Positions 27,501-35,430 are shown, counted from the first letter of the stretch. The stretch is DNA of 64,000 nt from Bifidobacterium tissieri (GCF_002259645.1 NZ_MWWV01000002.1:154980-218979), one strand, 5' to 3'. Numbers and translations are program-made. The notes: generated from the sequence alone by a model not told the origin.

Positions 27501-28341
27501 CGACGCGTATCGCCTGCAGCAGCTCGCGAATGTTCTTCACCGCATATTCGATATTTCGATCGGGAACGCGAATTCGCAACTTCAGCCGCCATCCGTCATC
27601 AGACGGGTGCAGACATGGCCGCAGACGGACGCTACCGATGGGCATATGCCGACTGCCGTCGGCGGCACTCCCCCGGACGAGCGAAGACCGATCCGACGGC
27701 CCTTGGGAATCGCCGTGGGAATCAGCGAGCGCACTGACCTGTTTGAGCAGGTTCAGCCGCTGCTCGCGCATGGCCTGCGCCGCGTCATGCTCCCGTTGCC
27801 GCATGTAGACCTGCAATAGCCGCGAGGTGTGATGCGTGGCTGCCGCACGCGTGGGATCTCCAGTCTGGGTGAACGATTGCGGATGGTCGTTGTATTGCAT
27901 GATCAGTGCGATCACATGCTTGCAAATTCCGCTGTACACCCCGTAGGCGGGGCAGGTGCAGGCCGAGTCGACCAGTTCGTGGTCGTTTTCATCGATGGTG
28001 GCGTGCACTTCGTAGTCGCCGCGGCCGCTGGCGTTGCTGCGGACGAGTGCGGAGATCACCGTGTCGCCGTCAGCGTCCGCATCGCAGTGCAGGTCGTGCA
28101 TGCGGCCGCTGGTGATCACGTTGTAGGCACGGTAGAAGGCGGTGCCGCCGAGTGTGCGCAGTTCGTATTCGGGTATGGCGTCGGACTGGTGGCCGTAGGC
28201 GGATGTGTCGGAATGGCTGTCGTCGTCGGGGTCGACGGTGTAATCGTCGTAGTAGCCGTCAGCGTTGCCGAAACTGCCGCCGAAACTGCCGGCACCGCCG
28301 GTTCCACCGTTACGCCCGTATACGTCCGACCGCCAGTTCAT
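24565..28341 (-). CDS. SNF2-family helicase with SWIM zinc finger
   Basis: 1258 residues. A SWIM zinc motif (C-T-C-P-A-Y-G-V-Y-S-G-I-C-K-H) is near 133-147. The C-terminal half is a Swi2/Snf2 ATPase: L-R-P-Y-Q-V-E-G-F-R-W-L, Walker A D-E-M-G-L-G-K-T-V-Q, D-E-A-Q, L-T-G-T-P-I-E-N-R-L-S-E-L, and C-terminal motifs I-F-S-Q-F-T-S-Y-L-D, L-K-A-G-N-T-G-L-N-L-T and H-R-I-G-Q-T. Bacterial members (HepA/RapA relatives) remodel nucleic acid-protein complexes. Length is normal for the SWIM-Snf2 group. AAAGG lies before the ATG. It stands alone next to the accessory block, so a link to that block is possible but not shown. Confidence 0.93.
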   Translation of the reverse strand: MNWRSDVYGRNGGTGGAGSFGGSFGNADGYYDDYTVDPDDDSHSDTSAYGHQSDAIPEYELRTLGGTAFYRAYNVITSGRMHDLHCDADADGDTVISALVRSNASGRGDYEVHATIDENDHELVDSACTCPAYGVYSGICKHVIALIMQYNDHPQSFTQTGDPTRAAATHHTSRLLQVYMRQREHDAAQAMREQRLNLLKQVSALADSHGDSQGPSDRSSLVRGSAADGSRHMPIGSVRLRPCLHPSDDGWRLKLRIRVPDRNIEYAVKNIRELLQAIRVGTYLYYGKKLGFVHSRDAFDERSRRLIDVLTQAFDIRAALGVTEPYDSYYYHRKSTANEMSLVVDEVVELLDLYCDADETIDYIPVASPASLSASVGLGASRGPVAAAVVDGDPDPGLTIRESESGDGYVIEHSTYFDLLAEGRNTSYVVVRRTADSRQPVFHRCSARFVKDFDMLSILCNDSEHGLFLNRDDLDTFSRTILPYLGTSVTVNADGSTETHGIPAELPSDLLRRKRLPCVIETYLDRGRDGVSCDVQARYGDRRFHVFAGIAPGDVTRDADTERLAVEAVRHYFPQPDDVVARIPESDDEAIHRLITEGLPVLRGLGEVFATPAFDGLTATPRPKIRVGLSVASDLVRISPIADEIDPKDVPALLNSYRRKRRFHRLSNGAFVEMRDVDTSAIDELAADLGVSAASLETGTLQVPAYEAYYLDHQVDDADKSASFTAYLNDLRVIDPTTYTVPDSLAGVLRPYQVEGFRWLNAVCDKGFGGILADEMGLGKTVQLLSLLVARHERAERHERASADATANQAANQAATPAMNLIVCPASLVYNWLAECGRFAPGLRAVAIAGTKAARRTMIEAAAHGEYDVVITSYDLLRRDIDDYDGIDFDVMALDEAQYVKNHATKVSRAVRRIGARHRFALTGTPIENRLSELWSIFDFLMPGMLGSYAHFRERFEMPILAGDSKAQDKLRAFVNPFILRRLKADVLHDLPDKIENVITVQLTGEQRRLYAALEQRLRDTILHQKGKDFDESKIQVLAQLTRLRQVCCDPRLAFGEKNENGTGDGAGAATAGATTHRAGRRASSAKLDAIEELVSSCRDAGRKMLIFSQFTSYLDLIAERLRADDVPYDVITGSTPKRKRLELVDAFNRDDTPVFLISLKAGNTGLNLTGACVVVHADPWWNAAAQNQATDRAHRIGQTQDVNVYQIVAKDTIEERILNLQHTKTDLASRFVDAASTGGNAIGALTKDDLLRLLGQM

Positions 28342-28417
28342 TCACGCGCCTTTCGATCAGCCGGCCGATCAGCCGGCCGCATCCGCTTCGACCATATCAG
28401 CCACGACCGTCAGCGGC

Positions 28418-29092
28418 TCAGATGCGCGGCAGGGACTGCAGAAAACGGTGAACGTCGGTGAGTTCGGCGTCGCAGACGTCGTGGCGCATGCCGAGGTAGG
28501 CGCGTTCCTCCACGGTGGCGAATGCGGCGAGCGCCGCGCGGATCGACGTCTTCTGTTCTTCGGGGATCTGACGGTCAAGACTGCCGTAGCCGAGGAAGAC
28601 CTTGGGACGACGCGTCGGCTCGGCGAATCGTGGCTGTTCATCGTGAAACGACGGCGCAAGCAGCACTGCGGCCGCAAACGTATCGGGGTGGTCGGCGAGA
28701 ATGCGGTATGACAGGTATCCGCCCTGCGAGAAGCCGACGAGCACCTTGCGGCGCCCTTTGAGCGCCGACGAATCAAGCATGGACACGATCTGATCGCCGA
28801 TGGCGGAACACTGCGACTGGATGCGCGCGTTGTCCCAGCCGGCGCTGTCGTACCAGGCATGGCCGCCGAGATACTGGCGATGGATGGGTCCCTGTACGGA
28901 GATGTAGTCGCTACTGGGGTCCACCGCGTCGATGATGCGGACCATTTCATGCTCGTCGTTGCCGTATCCGTGGAACATCACGTACACGATGTCGCTGGTC
29001 GCGGTGTCCGGCGGCAGAATCTGCCCGGTGATGGGTTCGGCGGGCGATCCGGCCGATTCCATGGTCAGTCGGGTCAGCATGTTCAGTCGCAT
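28418..29092 (-). CDS. Phospholipase/carboxylesterase family alpha/beta hydrolase
   Basis: 224 residues, the size of the carboxylesterase/YpfH family. Nucleophile elbow G-F-S-Q-G-G at about 121-126, the early H-G-Y-G-N-D-E oxyanion motif at about 41-47, and a late Asp (G-S-L-D) and His (G-M-R-H-D) complete the triad. Likely hydrolyses small acyl esters in the cytoplasm. GGAAAGAGAG precedes the start. Single gene. Confidence 0.88.
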   Translation of the reverse strand: MRLNMLTRLTMESAGSPAEPITGQILPPDTATSDIVYVMFHGYGNDEHEMVRIIDAVDPSSDYISVQGPIHRQYLGGHAWYDSAGWDNARIQSQCSAIGDQIVSMLDSSALKGRRKVLVGFSQGGYLSYRILADHPDTFAAAVLLAPSFHDEQPRFAEPTRRPKVFLGYGSLDRQIPEEQKTSIRAALAAFATVEERAYLGMRHDVCDAELTDVHRFLQSLPRI

Positions 29093-29361
29093 ATCAGCTC
29101 TCTTTCCTCAACAACGCCCACCAACGATACCATCCATATTCAGTCACTGCGCACGTCGACCCTAGTGATGACGACGACGGTGACGGTGACGACTGCGGCA
29201 TAGTTGTGCAGCGGGCAGCCGCCTCTCCCTATCGTAGGCCTCCGATCCGATATGCTACGGAACTGCCATATGCCCGGCATCACCATGCACCGATTGTGTA
29301 ACGATCTGCGATTCGTTCCCGATTCCACGACGTTCCCATAGCGAAAACGGCATGAGGTTGC

Positions 29362-29367
29362 TACAAT
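29362..29367 (+). promoter_or_regulatory. Probable -10 of the tRNA-Arg gene
   Basis: TGCTACAAT contains an extended -10 (TACAAT), 18 bases before the mature tRNA start; no good -35 is seen. Confidence 0.45.
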
Positions 29368-29385
29368 GGCTACTCGTTGCTTTTC

Positions 29386-29462
29386 GGCCCCGTAGCTCAG
29401 TTGGATAGAGCAACTGACTTCTAATCTGTAGGTCGCCGGTTCGAATCCGGCCGGGGTCACCA
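29386..29462 (+). tRNA. tRNA-Arg (anticodon TCT)
   Basis: 77 bases with the CCA encoded. Acceptor GGCCCCG pairs with CGGGGTC (one G-U), D arm GCTC/GAGC, anticodon loop CTTCTAA giving anticodon TCT for AGA/AGG codons, and T arm GCCGG-TTCGAAT-CCGGC. The anticodon stem ACTGA/TCTGT has one U-U mismatch. No duplicated 3' end that would mark an integrated element was seen downstream. Confidence 0.95.
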
Positions 29463-29464
29463 TC

Positions 29465-29498
29465 GAACCCCTTGGAAACACTAGGATCCAAGGGGTTC
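29465..29498 (+). terminator. Hairpin after tRNA-Arg
   Basis: GAACCCCTTGGA (29465-29476) pairs over 12 bases with TCCAAGGGGTTC (29487-29498) directly after the tRNA. Likely terminator although the T run is missing. Confidence 0.6.
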
Positions 29499-29705
29499 AC
29501 TCATACCGGGTATTCCACCATAGGGATGCACTCGGATGCACCAAGCGCGGATGCTCTCCCCCTCGCCATTACATCCGCCACATCATCCAATCCAACCCGG
29601 CACTATTCCGCCACCTCGCACGATCCGTCATATCGTGACTATGGACGCCAACGCCGCACATGGAGTGCGGAGTGCTTATGGACGTCGGAAGGACTTGGTG
29701 ATCAT

Positions 29706-30416
29706 ATGTGGATTGACGATCGTGATGGAGGATACGATTACGCGATTCAAAACGTGAAGACGGGGCTCTACTGTGCAAAAAGCGGTAGGGCGACTGCGAA
29801 ATACGACGATATCCTTCTCGCCGAGGACATGGAGGAGAGTGACCTCAACGTGGTCGAGATGTTCCGCGGCCATCTTGACACCGATGCGCTCGATGCCGTG
29901 GAGCGCGAGGACTACTGGCAGGAGTCCGAGGCCTACGAGTTCGGCAAGCGGTTCGTCCTCCCGGGATTCCGCTTGGTTCGCATTCCGTTTTTCAATTGGG
30001 ATATGGACGATGACGACCAGTTCTACGACGAGGACGGCAATTTTGATTTTGTGGCGATCCGTGACTTCGTGTTCGGTAAGGATCAGGCCATTGCTATGCC
30101 CGGTGAGGTCGTGCCCGACGATGCTCCGTGGTCCGCATGCGATGGCGATACGCTGCTTGACCGTCTTGCCATACCCAATTATGGCGATGAGATCGATTAC
30201 ATCGCGGTTCTCAACCATACCAACGACCAAATCAACCAGGCACTCAAGGAAGCCGGCGAACGCGACGGAATCACCAACCCGTTTGAGTGGGACTCCCGGT
30301 ATCCGGACATCGTCGAAAGGGTCCGGGCCGAGGAAAATGCCAAGCTGCAGGAGAGGATTGCTCTCGGCAACGCCCGGATGAGTCAGGAACGACGCAGTCG
30401 GGGAACGCGGCGCTGA
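29706..30416 (+). CDS. Hypothetical acidic protein
   Basis: The open frame begins at 29472 inside the tRNA terminator, which makes its first codons unlikely; the ATG at 29706 gives 236 residues that look coding throughout, but its ribosome site (GGTGA) is poor. Strongly acidic with a block N-W-D-M-D-D-D-D-Q-F-Y-D-E-D-G-N and a helical basic C-terminus (R-V-R-A-E-E-N-A-K-L-Q-E-R). No membrane segment or known motif. It lies alone between the tRNA and a flavin-oxidase gene. I do not recognise the family. Confidence 0.55.
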   Translation: MWIDDRDGGYDYAIQNVKTGLYCAKSGRATAKYDDILLAEDMEESDLNVVEMFRGHLDTDALDAVEREDYWQESEAYEFGKRFVLPGFRLVRIPFFNWDMDDDDQFYDEDGNFDFVAIRDFVFGKDQAIAMPGEVVPDDAPWSACDGDTLLDRLAIPNYGDEIDYIAVLNHTNDQINQALKEAGERDGITNPFEWDSRYPDIVERVRAEENAKLQERIALGNARMSQERRSRGTRR

Positions 30417-30430
30417 CTCTGGTTCATGAC

Positions 30431-30477
30431 CGGTTCGTGTGAACGGGACGGCCCCGGAACCCCGTTCACATGAACCG
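30431..30477. promoter_or_regulatory. 17-bp-arm inverted repeat before the flavin-oxidase gene
   Basis: CGGTTCGTGTGAACGGG (30431-30447) and CCCGTTCACATGAACCG (30461-30477) are complementary with one mismatch. The right arm ends two bases before a -10-like TACAGT at 30480-30485. It may be the terminator of the upstream gene, an operator, or both. Confidence 0.45.
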
Positions 30478-30492
30478 GCTACAGTGTCGATC

Positions 30493-31128
30493 ATGACCGA
30501 TGAACGACCTGAGGATCTGGCGGCGCTACGCAAGCCCGCCAAGCGTCATGACGAAAGAACCGTCGCCGGAGCGCATCGTCGCATGCGCCGCGCCGACCGC
30601 GAAGTGACCGACACCGAGCAGATACGACAGATCATCGACCATTGCGACGTGGTGCATGTGTCGTATATGGATGCGGAGGGCCTGACGATCGTACCGGTGA
30701 ACTTCGGTTACGAATACACGGATGCGGCCCCTGCCGACGATGCTGGCACGCTGGTCCTGTACATGCATTCCGCGCCGGAGGGTCGTAAATTCGACGCGAT
30801 TCGCACGGCCGGCAACGCGCTGCCCGTGGCGTTCGAGATGGATACGGATCGCGAGATCATCGAGGGGCGTGCCTGGTGCAATTGGGGCGAGGCGTTCAAG
30901 TCGGTGGTCGGCAACGGCACGGCAAGCATCGTGGACGATGTGGATGAGAAGATTCATGGCCTGCAGTTGCTGATGGGGCAGCAGATGGGCAAGTGGGGTG
31001 TCCCGTTCACTCCGCAGCAGGCCTCCAGCGTGATGGTGTGGAAGATTACGGCGACGCATGCGACCGGCAAGATCCACGCAAAAGTGCGGCAGGCGGCTCA
31101 CACATCGGCGATGCCGGAATCACGGTGA
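30493..31128 (+). CDS. Pyridoxamine 5'-phosphate oxidase-like flavin protein (Nim type)
   Basis: 211 residues from the ATG at 30493. The split-barrel flavin fold is suggested by R-E-V-T-D-T-E-Q-I-R-Q-I-I, V-V-H-V-S-Y-M-D-A-E-G-L-T-I-V-P-V-N-F-G-Y-E and H-S-A-P-E-G-R-K-F-D-A-I, as in NimA-like or pyridoxamine-phosphate-oxidase-related proteins that reduce small electrophiles. The -10-like TACAGT lies exactly 7 bases before the ATG and there is no Shine-Dalgarno, so the mRNA is probably leaderless. A GTG at 30439 would add 18 residues and is less likely. Confidence 0.82.
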   Translation: MTDERPEDLAALRKPAKRHDERTVAGAHRRMRRADREVTDTEQIRQIIDHCDVVHVSYMDAEGLTIVPVNFGYEYTDAAPADDAGTLVLYMHSAPEGRKFDAIRTAGNALPVAFEMDTDREIIEGRAWCNWGEAFKSVVGNGTASIVDDVDEKIHGLQLLMGQQMGKWGVPFTPQQASSVMVWKITATHATGKIHAKVRQAAHTSAMPESR

Positions 31129-31202
31129 GCGTTTGCAACGATCAATCATCGGCCGTCCCGTGTTGTGAACCGCAATTACGCTGAACAAATTCGCTGAATA
31201 TC

Positions 31203-31745
31203 ATGACGATTCATTCCAATCCGACCCACGTGACCCATGGATTCGGCCCGGTGTGGGATGCGGATTCCCGCGTGCTGATCCTCGGTTCGATGCCGAGCCC
31301 GAAGTCCCGCGAGGCGTCGTTCTACTACATGCACCCGCAGAACCGGTTCTGGCCGGTGATGGCGGCCTTGTTCGATGAGCCGGTGCCGGAGCCGGACCCC
31401 GAGATTCGTAGCGATTTCGCCCTACGGCATCGGTTTGCATTATGGGATGTGATCGCCGAATGCGATATCGTCGGAGCCAGTGATTCGTCGATCCGCAATG
31501 CCGTGCCGAACGATCTTGCGCCGATCATTCGCGCATCACGCATCAGTCACGTGTTCACGACCGGCGGCAAGGCGGCGCAATTGTATCGTCGTCTGTGTGA
31601 GCCGCATCTGGTCGAGAACGGCATCACCGTTCCCATGACTCCCCTGCCATCCACGAGCCCGGCGAACGCGAGAATGCGGCTGCCGGATCTGACAGCCGCA
31701 TATCAGGTCGTGGTTCAGTCGATCACACGAACAACGACAGTGTGA
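31203..31745 (+). CDS. Hypoxanthine/uracil-DNA glycosylase family protein
   Basis: 180 residues. Motifs of the family-6 (HDG) DNA glycosylases are clear: I-L-G-S-M-P-S-P-K-S-R-E-A-S-F-Y-Y near 26-42, H-P-Q-N-R-F-W, L-W-D-V-I, and the late S-T-S-P-A-N. These enzymes remove deaminated bases such as hypoxanthine. Its 3' end overlaps the converging gluconate permease gene by 23 bases. Confidence 0.9.
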   Translation: MTIHSNPTHVTHGFGPVWDADSRVLILGSMPSPKSREASFYYMHPQNRFWPVMAALFDEPVPEPDPEIRSDFALRHRFALWDVIAECDIVGASDSSIRNAVPNDLAPIIRASRISHVFTTGGKAAQLYRRLCEPHLVENGITVPMTPLPSTSPANARMRLPDLTAAYQVVVQSITRTTTV

Positions 31746-33057
31746 GCACGGAGATCAGTCCCATCACCGACATGACGGTGGTGGCGGCCGTCCACGACAT
31801 GAACGTCTCCTTGAGCGAGAGGCCGAAGTATTCCTTGATCATCCAGAATCCGGCGTCGTTCACATGGTCGGCGATCACCGAACCCGCACCCACGGCCAAC
31901 ACCATGAGCGCCGGGTTGACGCCCGACATGGCGACCATCGGTGCCACCAGACCGGCGGCGGTAAGCGAGGCGACCGTGGCCGAGCCGAGACACAGGCGCA
32001 GCACGGCGGCCACGATCCAGGCAGCGAGCAGCGGCGGCATGTTGATGTTGGCGAACATGGTGGAGATGTAGTCGGAGATGCCACCGTCCACAAGCACCTG
32101 CTTGAACGCGCCGCCACCGCCGATGATGAGCAGCATCATGGCGATCTGCTTGACGGATTCGGTCATGCTGCCGGCGATGTCGGCCATGGTGCGCTTGCGG
32201 GCGAGGCCCATGGTCCAGACGGCGAACAGCATGGATAGCAGCATGGCGGCGTCGGGGGCACCCACGAACTGGATCACCTGATTGACGATGTTGCCTTCGG
32301 GCAGCACGAACGTACAGATGGTGGCCACGGCGATGAGGATGACCGGCATCATGGACGTGACGACGGAGATGGCAAAGCCCGGGGTGTCCTCCTCCTTGAA
32401 CTCCTTGAATTCGCCGAGCGCGGTGACCTCGACGTCGGTGTGGTACAGGTCGGGCTTGATGCGGTGCAGCAGCGAGTTGAACAACGGTCCGGCCACGATG
32501 ATGGTTGGGATGGATACGATGATGCCGTACAGCAGCACGTGACCCATGTTGGCGCCGAGCGTGGAGGTGATGGCGGTGGGCGCGGGATGCGGCGGCAGGA
32601 ACGCGTGGGCCACGTTGAGCGTGATGGCCATGGGGATGCCGAGGTACATGAGCGGCATGTCGAGCTCGCGCGCGATCACGAAGATGATCGGCAGCAGCAC
32701 CACGAGTCCGACCTCGAAGAACAGGGCGATGCCCACGATGAACGAGGCGAGCACCACGGCGATCTGGATGTGCTTGCGGCCGAAGCGCTTGATCAGCGTC
32801 ATGGCGATGCGATGGCCGCCGCCGGAGTCGGAGACGAGCTTGCCGAGCATGGATCCGAAGCCGAAGATCACGGCGAGATGGCCGAGCTGGCCGCCGATGC
32901 CGGTTTCGATGGTGGTGGGGATCTTGTCGACCGGGATCTGCAGGACGAGCGCGGTAAGGAATGAGACGATGACCAGCGAGACGAAGGTGTTGAGCTTGAG
33001 TTTGACGATGAGGAAGATGAGCACTGCGACGGCGCAGGCCACGATGACCAGAGGCAT
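31723..33057 (-). CDS. gntP: Gluconate:H+ symporter, GntP family
   Basis: 444 residues with about 12 to 14 hydrophobic segments along the whole length. GntP-family signature regions are visible: F-G-S-M-L-G-K-L-V-S-D-S-G-G near 69-82, the H-P-A-P-T-A-I motif near 156-162, and D-A-G-F-W-M-I-K near 398-405. Imports gluconate or a related aldonate. AAAGGAGCT precedes the ATG. Two 18-base palindromes lie upstream. GntK and 6-phosphogluconate dehydrogenase for the next steps lie about 21 kb away. Confidence 0.92.
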   Translation of the reverse strand: MPLVIVACAVAVLIFLIVKLKLNTFVSLVIVSFLTALVLQIPVDKIPTTIETGIGGQLGHLAVIFGFGSMLGKLVSDSGGGHRIAMTLIKRFGRKHIQIAVVLASFIVGIALFFEVGLVVLLPIIFVIARELDMPLMYLGIPMAITLNVAHAFLPPHPAPTAITSTLGANMGHVLLYGIIVSIPTIIVAGPLFNSLLHRIKPDLYHTDVEVTALGEFKEFKEEDTPGFAISVVTSMMPVILIAVATICTFVLPEGNIVNQVIQFVGAPDAAMLLSMLFAVWTMGLARKRTMADIAGSMTESVKQIAMMLLIIGGGGAFKQVLVDGGISDYISTMFANINMPPLLAAWIVAAVLRLCLGSATVASLTAAGLVAPMVAMSGVNPALMVLAVGAGSVIADHVNDAGFWMIKEYFGLSLKETFMSWTAATTVMSVMGLISVLTLSLFV

Positions 33058-33192
33058 GGGAGCTCCTTTGCTGTTCTCTGGGGAGGTAGGTATCGAGTGA
33101 AAAGAAAGAAGTGAGATAGAAACCGGGTACCGTTCAGCCGTTCAGCCCCTTATTCAGGGTCTGAAAACCCGTAAGGAGGAAGACCGCCCTCC

Positions 33193-33210
33193 TTAGTGTG
33201 ATCACACTAA
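33193..33210. promoter_or_regulatory. Operator TTAGTGTGATCACACTAA, copy 1
   Basis: Perfect 18-base palindrome upstream of gntP. The same sequence recurs at 33260-33277 and, as a 16-base core, upstream of the Dxs-like gene. Confidence 0.7.
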
Positions 33211-33259
33211 CCATGTCAGGATCAAGACCCTATCAGGCAAGAAGATGGCGCACGGTTCC

Positions 33260-33277
33260 TTAGTGTGATCACACTAA
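33260..33277. promoter_or_regulatory. Operator TTAGTGTGATCACACTAA, copy 2
   Basis: Identical to the first copy; centres are 67 bases apart, between the SDR stop and gntP start. Which of the local regulators binds it cannot be told from sequence. Confidence 0.7.
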
Positions 33278-33331
33278 CTGTGCCAGGGTGAAAACCCATC
33301 AGGCGGGAAGAACGGAACGGGGAAAAGCGAA

Positions 33332-34105
33332 TCAGCGCAGCAGGTAACCGCCGTCGACGGGCAGCATCACGCCGTTGATGTAGTCGGATGCGGCGGAGCA
33401 GAGGAACACCATGGCACCCATGAGCTCCTTGGGTTCACCCCAATGTCCGGCGGGGATGTGCTCGCGGATCTCCACGCTGCGCACCGGGTCCTCCTGCAGG
33501 GCCTTGGTCATGGGCGTGTTGATATAGCCGGGCGCCAGTCCGTTGACCTGGATGTTATGCGGCGCGAGCGCGTCGGCGTAGGCGCGGGTAAGACCCATGA
33601 CGGCGTGCTTGCTGGCTGCGTACGGGTAGATGAACTTGCCGGCGCGGTAGGACTGCATGGAGCCGATGTTCACGATCTTGCCGCTCTGCTGTTTGATCAT
33701 GATCTTGGCGACCTCATGCGAGAGATAGTACAGGGCGTTGAGGTTGAGTTCGATCACGGCTTGCCAGTCGGAGTCGGGGAATTCGACGAGATCGTGCCGA
33801 CGCTGCATGCCGGCGTTGTTGATGAGCACGTCGATACGACCGTATTCCGCCATGGCACGATCGACGATCTTCTTCGCCGCGCCGGGTTCGGTAATGTCCT
33901 GCAGCATGAAAACGGCCTTGCATCCATTGGCCTCGACCGCGGCACGGGTCTCCTCCCATCCCTTCTGGTCGTAGGACACGATGAACACGTCGGCACCGAC
34001 CTTGCTGACGGCCTGCGTGTAGTACTGCCCCAGTCCGCTGGCGCCTCCGGTGATGAGCACCACCTTGTCGGTCAGATCGAAGCTCTTGATGGAAAACTCG
34101 GCCAT
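33332..34105 (-). CDS. Short-chain dehydrogenase, gluconate/deoxygluconate type
   Basis: 257 residues. Classical SDR: cofactor motif T-G-G-A-S-G-L-G at about 19-26, N-N-A-G, catalytic Ser-Tyr-Lys with Y-A-A-S-K at about 161-165, and P-G-Y-I-N-T. Overall it resembles gluconate 5-dehydrogenase and 2-deoxy-gluconate 3-dehydrogenase (Ga5DH, KduD). AAAGGAGAGG before the ATG. It lies between gntP and a divergent LacI regulator, so it likely interconverts keto-aldonates with gluconate. The exact substrate is open. Confidence 0.88.
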   Translation of the reverse strand: MAEFSIKSFDLTDKVVLITGGASGLGQYYTQAVSKVGADVFIVSYDQKGWEETRAAVEANGCKAVFMLQDITEPGAAKKIVDRAMAEYGRIDVLINNAGMQRRHDLVEFPDSDWQAVIELNLNALYYLSHEVAKIMIKQQSGKIVNIGSMQSYRAGKFIYPYAASKHAVMGLTRAYADALAPHNIQVNGLAPGYINTPMTKALQEDPVRSVEIREHIPAGHWGEPKELMGAMVFLCSAASDYINGVMLPVDGGYLLR

Positions 34106-34177
34106 GATTCCTCTCCTTTGGGTATTGGCTACGTTGCGGGCGGCTCACGTCTGTACGATATCGGTACTTCGATAGGT

Positions 34178-34231
34178 TATCGATACCATCACAACATCAT
34201 ACTTCCTTGCTTTTGTTGTGGTGTATCGATA
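34178..34231. promoter_or_regulatory. Two LacI-type operators (TATCGATA)
   Basis: TATCGATA occurs at 34178-34185 inside GGTTATCGATACC and at 34224-34231 inside GTGTATCGATATCC, with centres 46 bases apart. CG-centred palindromes in the gap between the SDR gene and the divergent LacI gene are what the LacI family binds. Confidence 0.55.
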
Positions 34232-34395
34232 TCCCAAAGATATACCCGACCATCGAATCATGTCAACGCGGCGTGTTGCCGCGATTTGTCGGCGTTTTCG
34301 AAAACACGTTCGCGACGCACCTGCGGAACGCATTAGACTCGCACTAGAGAACCCGCACACCGGCAACGAAGCACAGCACACGCAGAAGGAGCACC

Positions 34396-35430
34396 ATGGC
34401 CAAGGTAACCATCGCCGATATTGCACGCGAGGCGCAGGTTTCGGTGACCACGGTCTCACGATTCATCAACGGCAACTACGGCAAGATGAGCCAGGCCACA
34501 CGCACCCGCGTTCAGGAGACGATCGATCGTCTTGACTACCGGCCGAGCGCGTCCGCCCGACGCATGCGCCAGCAGTCCACGCATGTGGTGGGCGTGATCG
34601 TCGCCGATATCTCCAACGTGTTCTCATCGTTGCTGTTCAGCGGCATCTACGCCGAACTGCAGCCCGCCGGATACGACGTGATGCTGATGAACGCGAACAA
34701 TTCGGCCACGCAGGAACGGGACGAGATCAACCGTCTGCTCTCGCAGGAGGTCGATGGGCTGATCATCCAACCGAACGCACGACGGTTCGCCGCATACGAG
34801 CCGATCGTCTCATCGAAAACCCCACTGGTGATGGTCGATCGCGAATGTGCCGACCAGCCCGACGGCATGGCCTCGGTTGTCGCCGACAATGAGGATTCAT
34901 GCCATCGGATGGGCATCGCACTGGCCGACATGGGATACGACAACATCGTGGTGCTCAGCCGCACGCGCAGCGAGATCTCCGCGCAGGCACCGCGTGTGGC
35001 GGGATTCACCAAGGCCGCGGAGGAACGGCATGTGCTCGTGGTGCCGATCGAGGCCGATTCGCACGACGATGCCTGGCTGCAGCAGCGAATCCGCACCACG
35101 CTCGATCATCTCAACGGCCGCACCGTACTGGTGTCGCTGATGGGACCGCTGCTGTTCGATATCCTCGCCGCGTTGAAAACACTGGGGATTCGTTTCCCCG
35201 ACGACGTCGGTCTGGTGAGTTTCGACGATTGGCGATGGTCGCAGTATGTGCAGGATGGCATCTATCTGCTGGAACAGGATCCGCAGGCGCTGGGCCGCGA
35301 GGCGGCGAGGAATCTGCTCGAACAGATCGGCGCTCGGGGCGAAGACCGCACCGGCGACCCGTACGCGAAGAGCCGCAGGATCATCCTGCCCGTCACCGAG
35401 GTCGAGGCAAGTTCCGTCACCGAGGGCTGA
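34396..35430 (+). CDS. LacI-family transcriptional regulator
   Basis: 344 residues. N-terminal helix-turn-helix V-T-I-A-D-I-A-R-E-A-Q-V-S-V-T-T-V-S-R-F at about 3-22, hinge Y-R-P-S-A-S-A-R-R-M, and a periplasmic-binding-protein-like sensor domain. The minor-groove Leu/Met position of the hinge (R-R-M) is conserved. AAGGAG before the ATG. It diverges from the SDR-gntP genes and most likely represses them through the TATCGATA sites; the effector is likely gluconate or a related acid. Confidence 0.92.
   Translation: MAKVTIADIAREAQVSVTTVSRFINGNYGKMSQATRTRVQETIDRLDYRPSASARRMRQQSTHVVGVIVADISNVFSSLLFSGIYAELQPAGYDVMLMNANNSATQERDEINRLLSQEVDGLIIQPNARRFAAYEPIVSSKTPLVMVDRECADQPDGMASVVADNEDSCHRMGIALADMGYDNIVVLSRTRSEISAQAPRVAGFTKAAEERHVLVVPIEADSHDDAWLQQRIRTTLDHLNGRTVLVSLMGPLLFDILAALKTLGIRFPDDVGLVSFDDWRWSQYVQDGIYLLEQDPQALGREAARNLLEQIGARGEDRTGDPYAKSRRIILPVTEVEASSVTEG

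Larger units (their letters stand above)
33130..33316. repeat. 67-bp imperfect tandem repeat carrying operator palindromes
   Basis: Two units starting CCTTAGTGTGATCACACTAA at 33191 and 33258 are 67 bases apart and continue similarly (C-A-G-G…A-C-C-C…ATCAGGC…GAAGA). A partial third unit without the palindrome lies before them (CAGGGTCTGAAAACCCGT…GGAAGACCG, about 33155-33188). This is the gap between the SDR gene and gntP. Confidence 0.7.

Noticed and set aside
29472..29705. Upstream start of the acidic hypothetical gene
   Set aside because: The TTG start lies in the hairpin following the tRNA and the first 78 codons do not look coding; the ATG at 29706 is preferred.
29386..30416. Integrated element at tRNA-Arg
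   Set aside because: No integrase and no second copy of the tRNA 3' end were found downstream.
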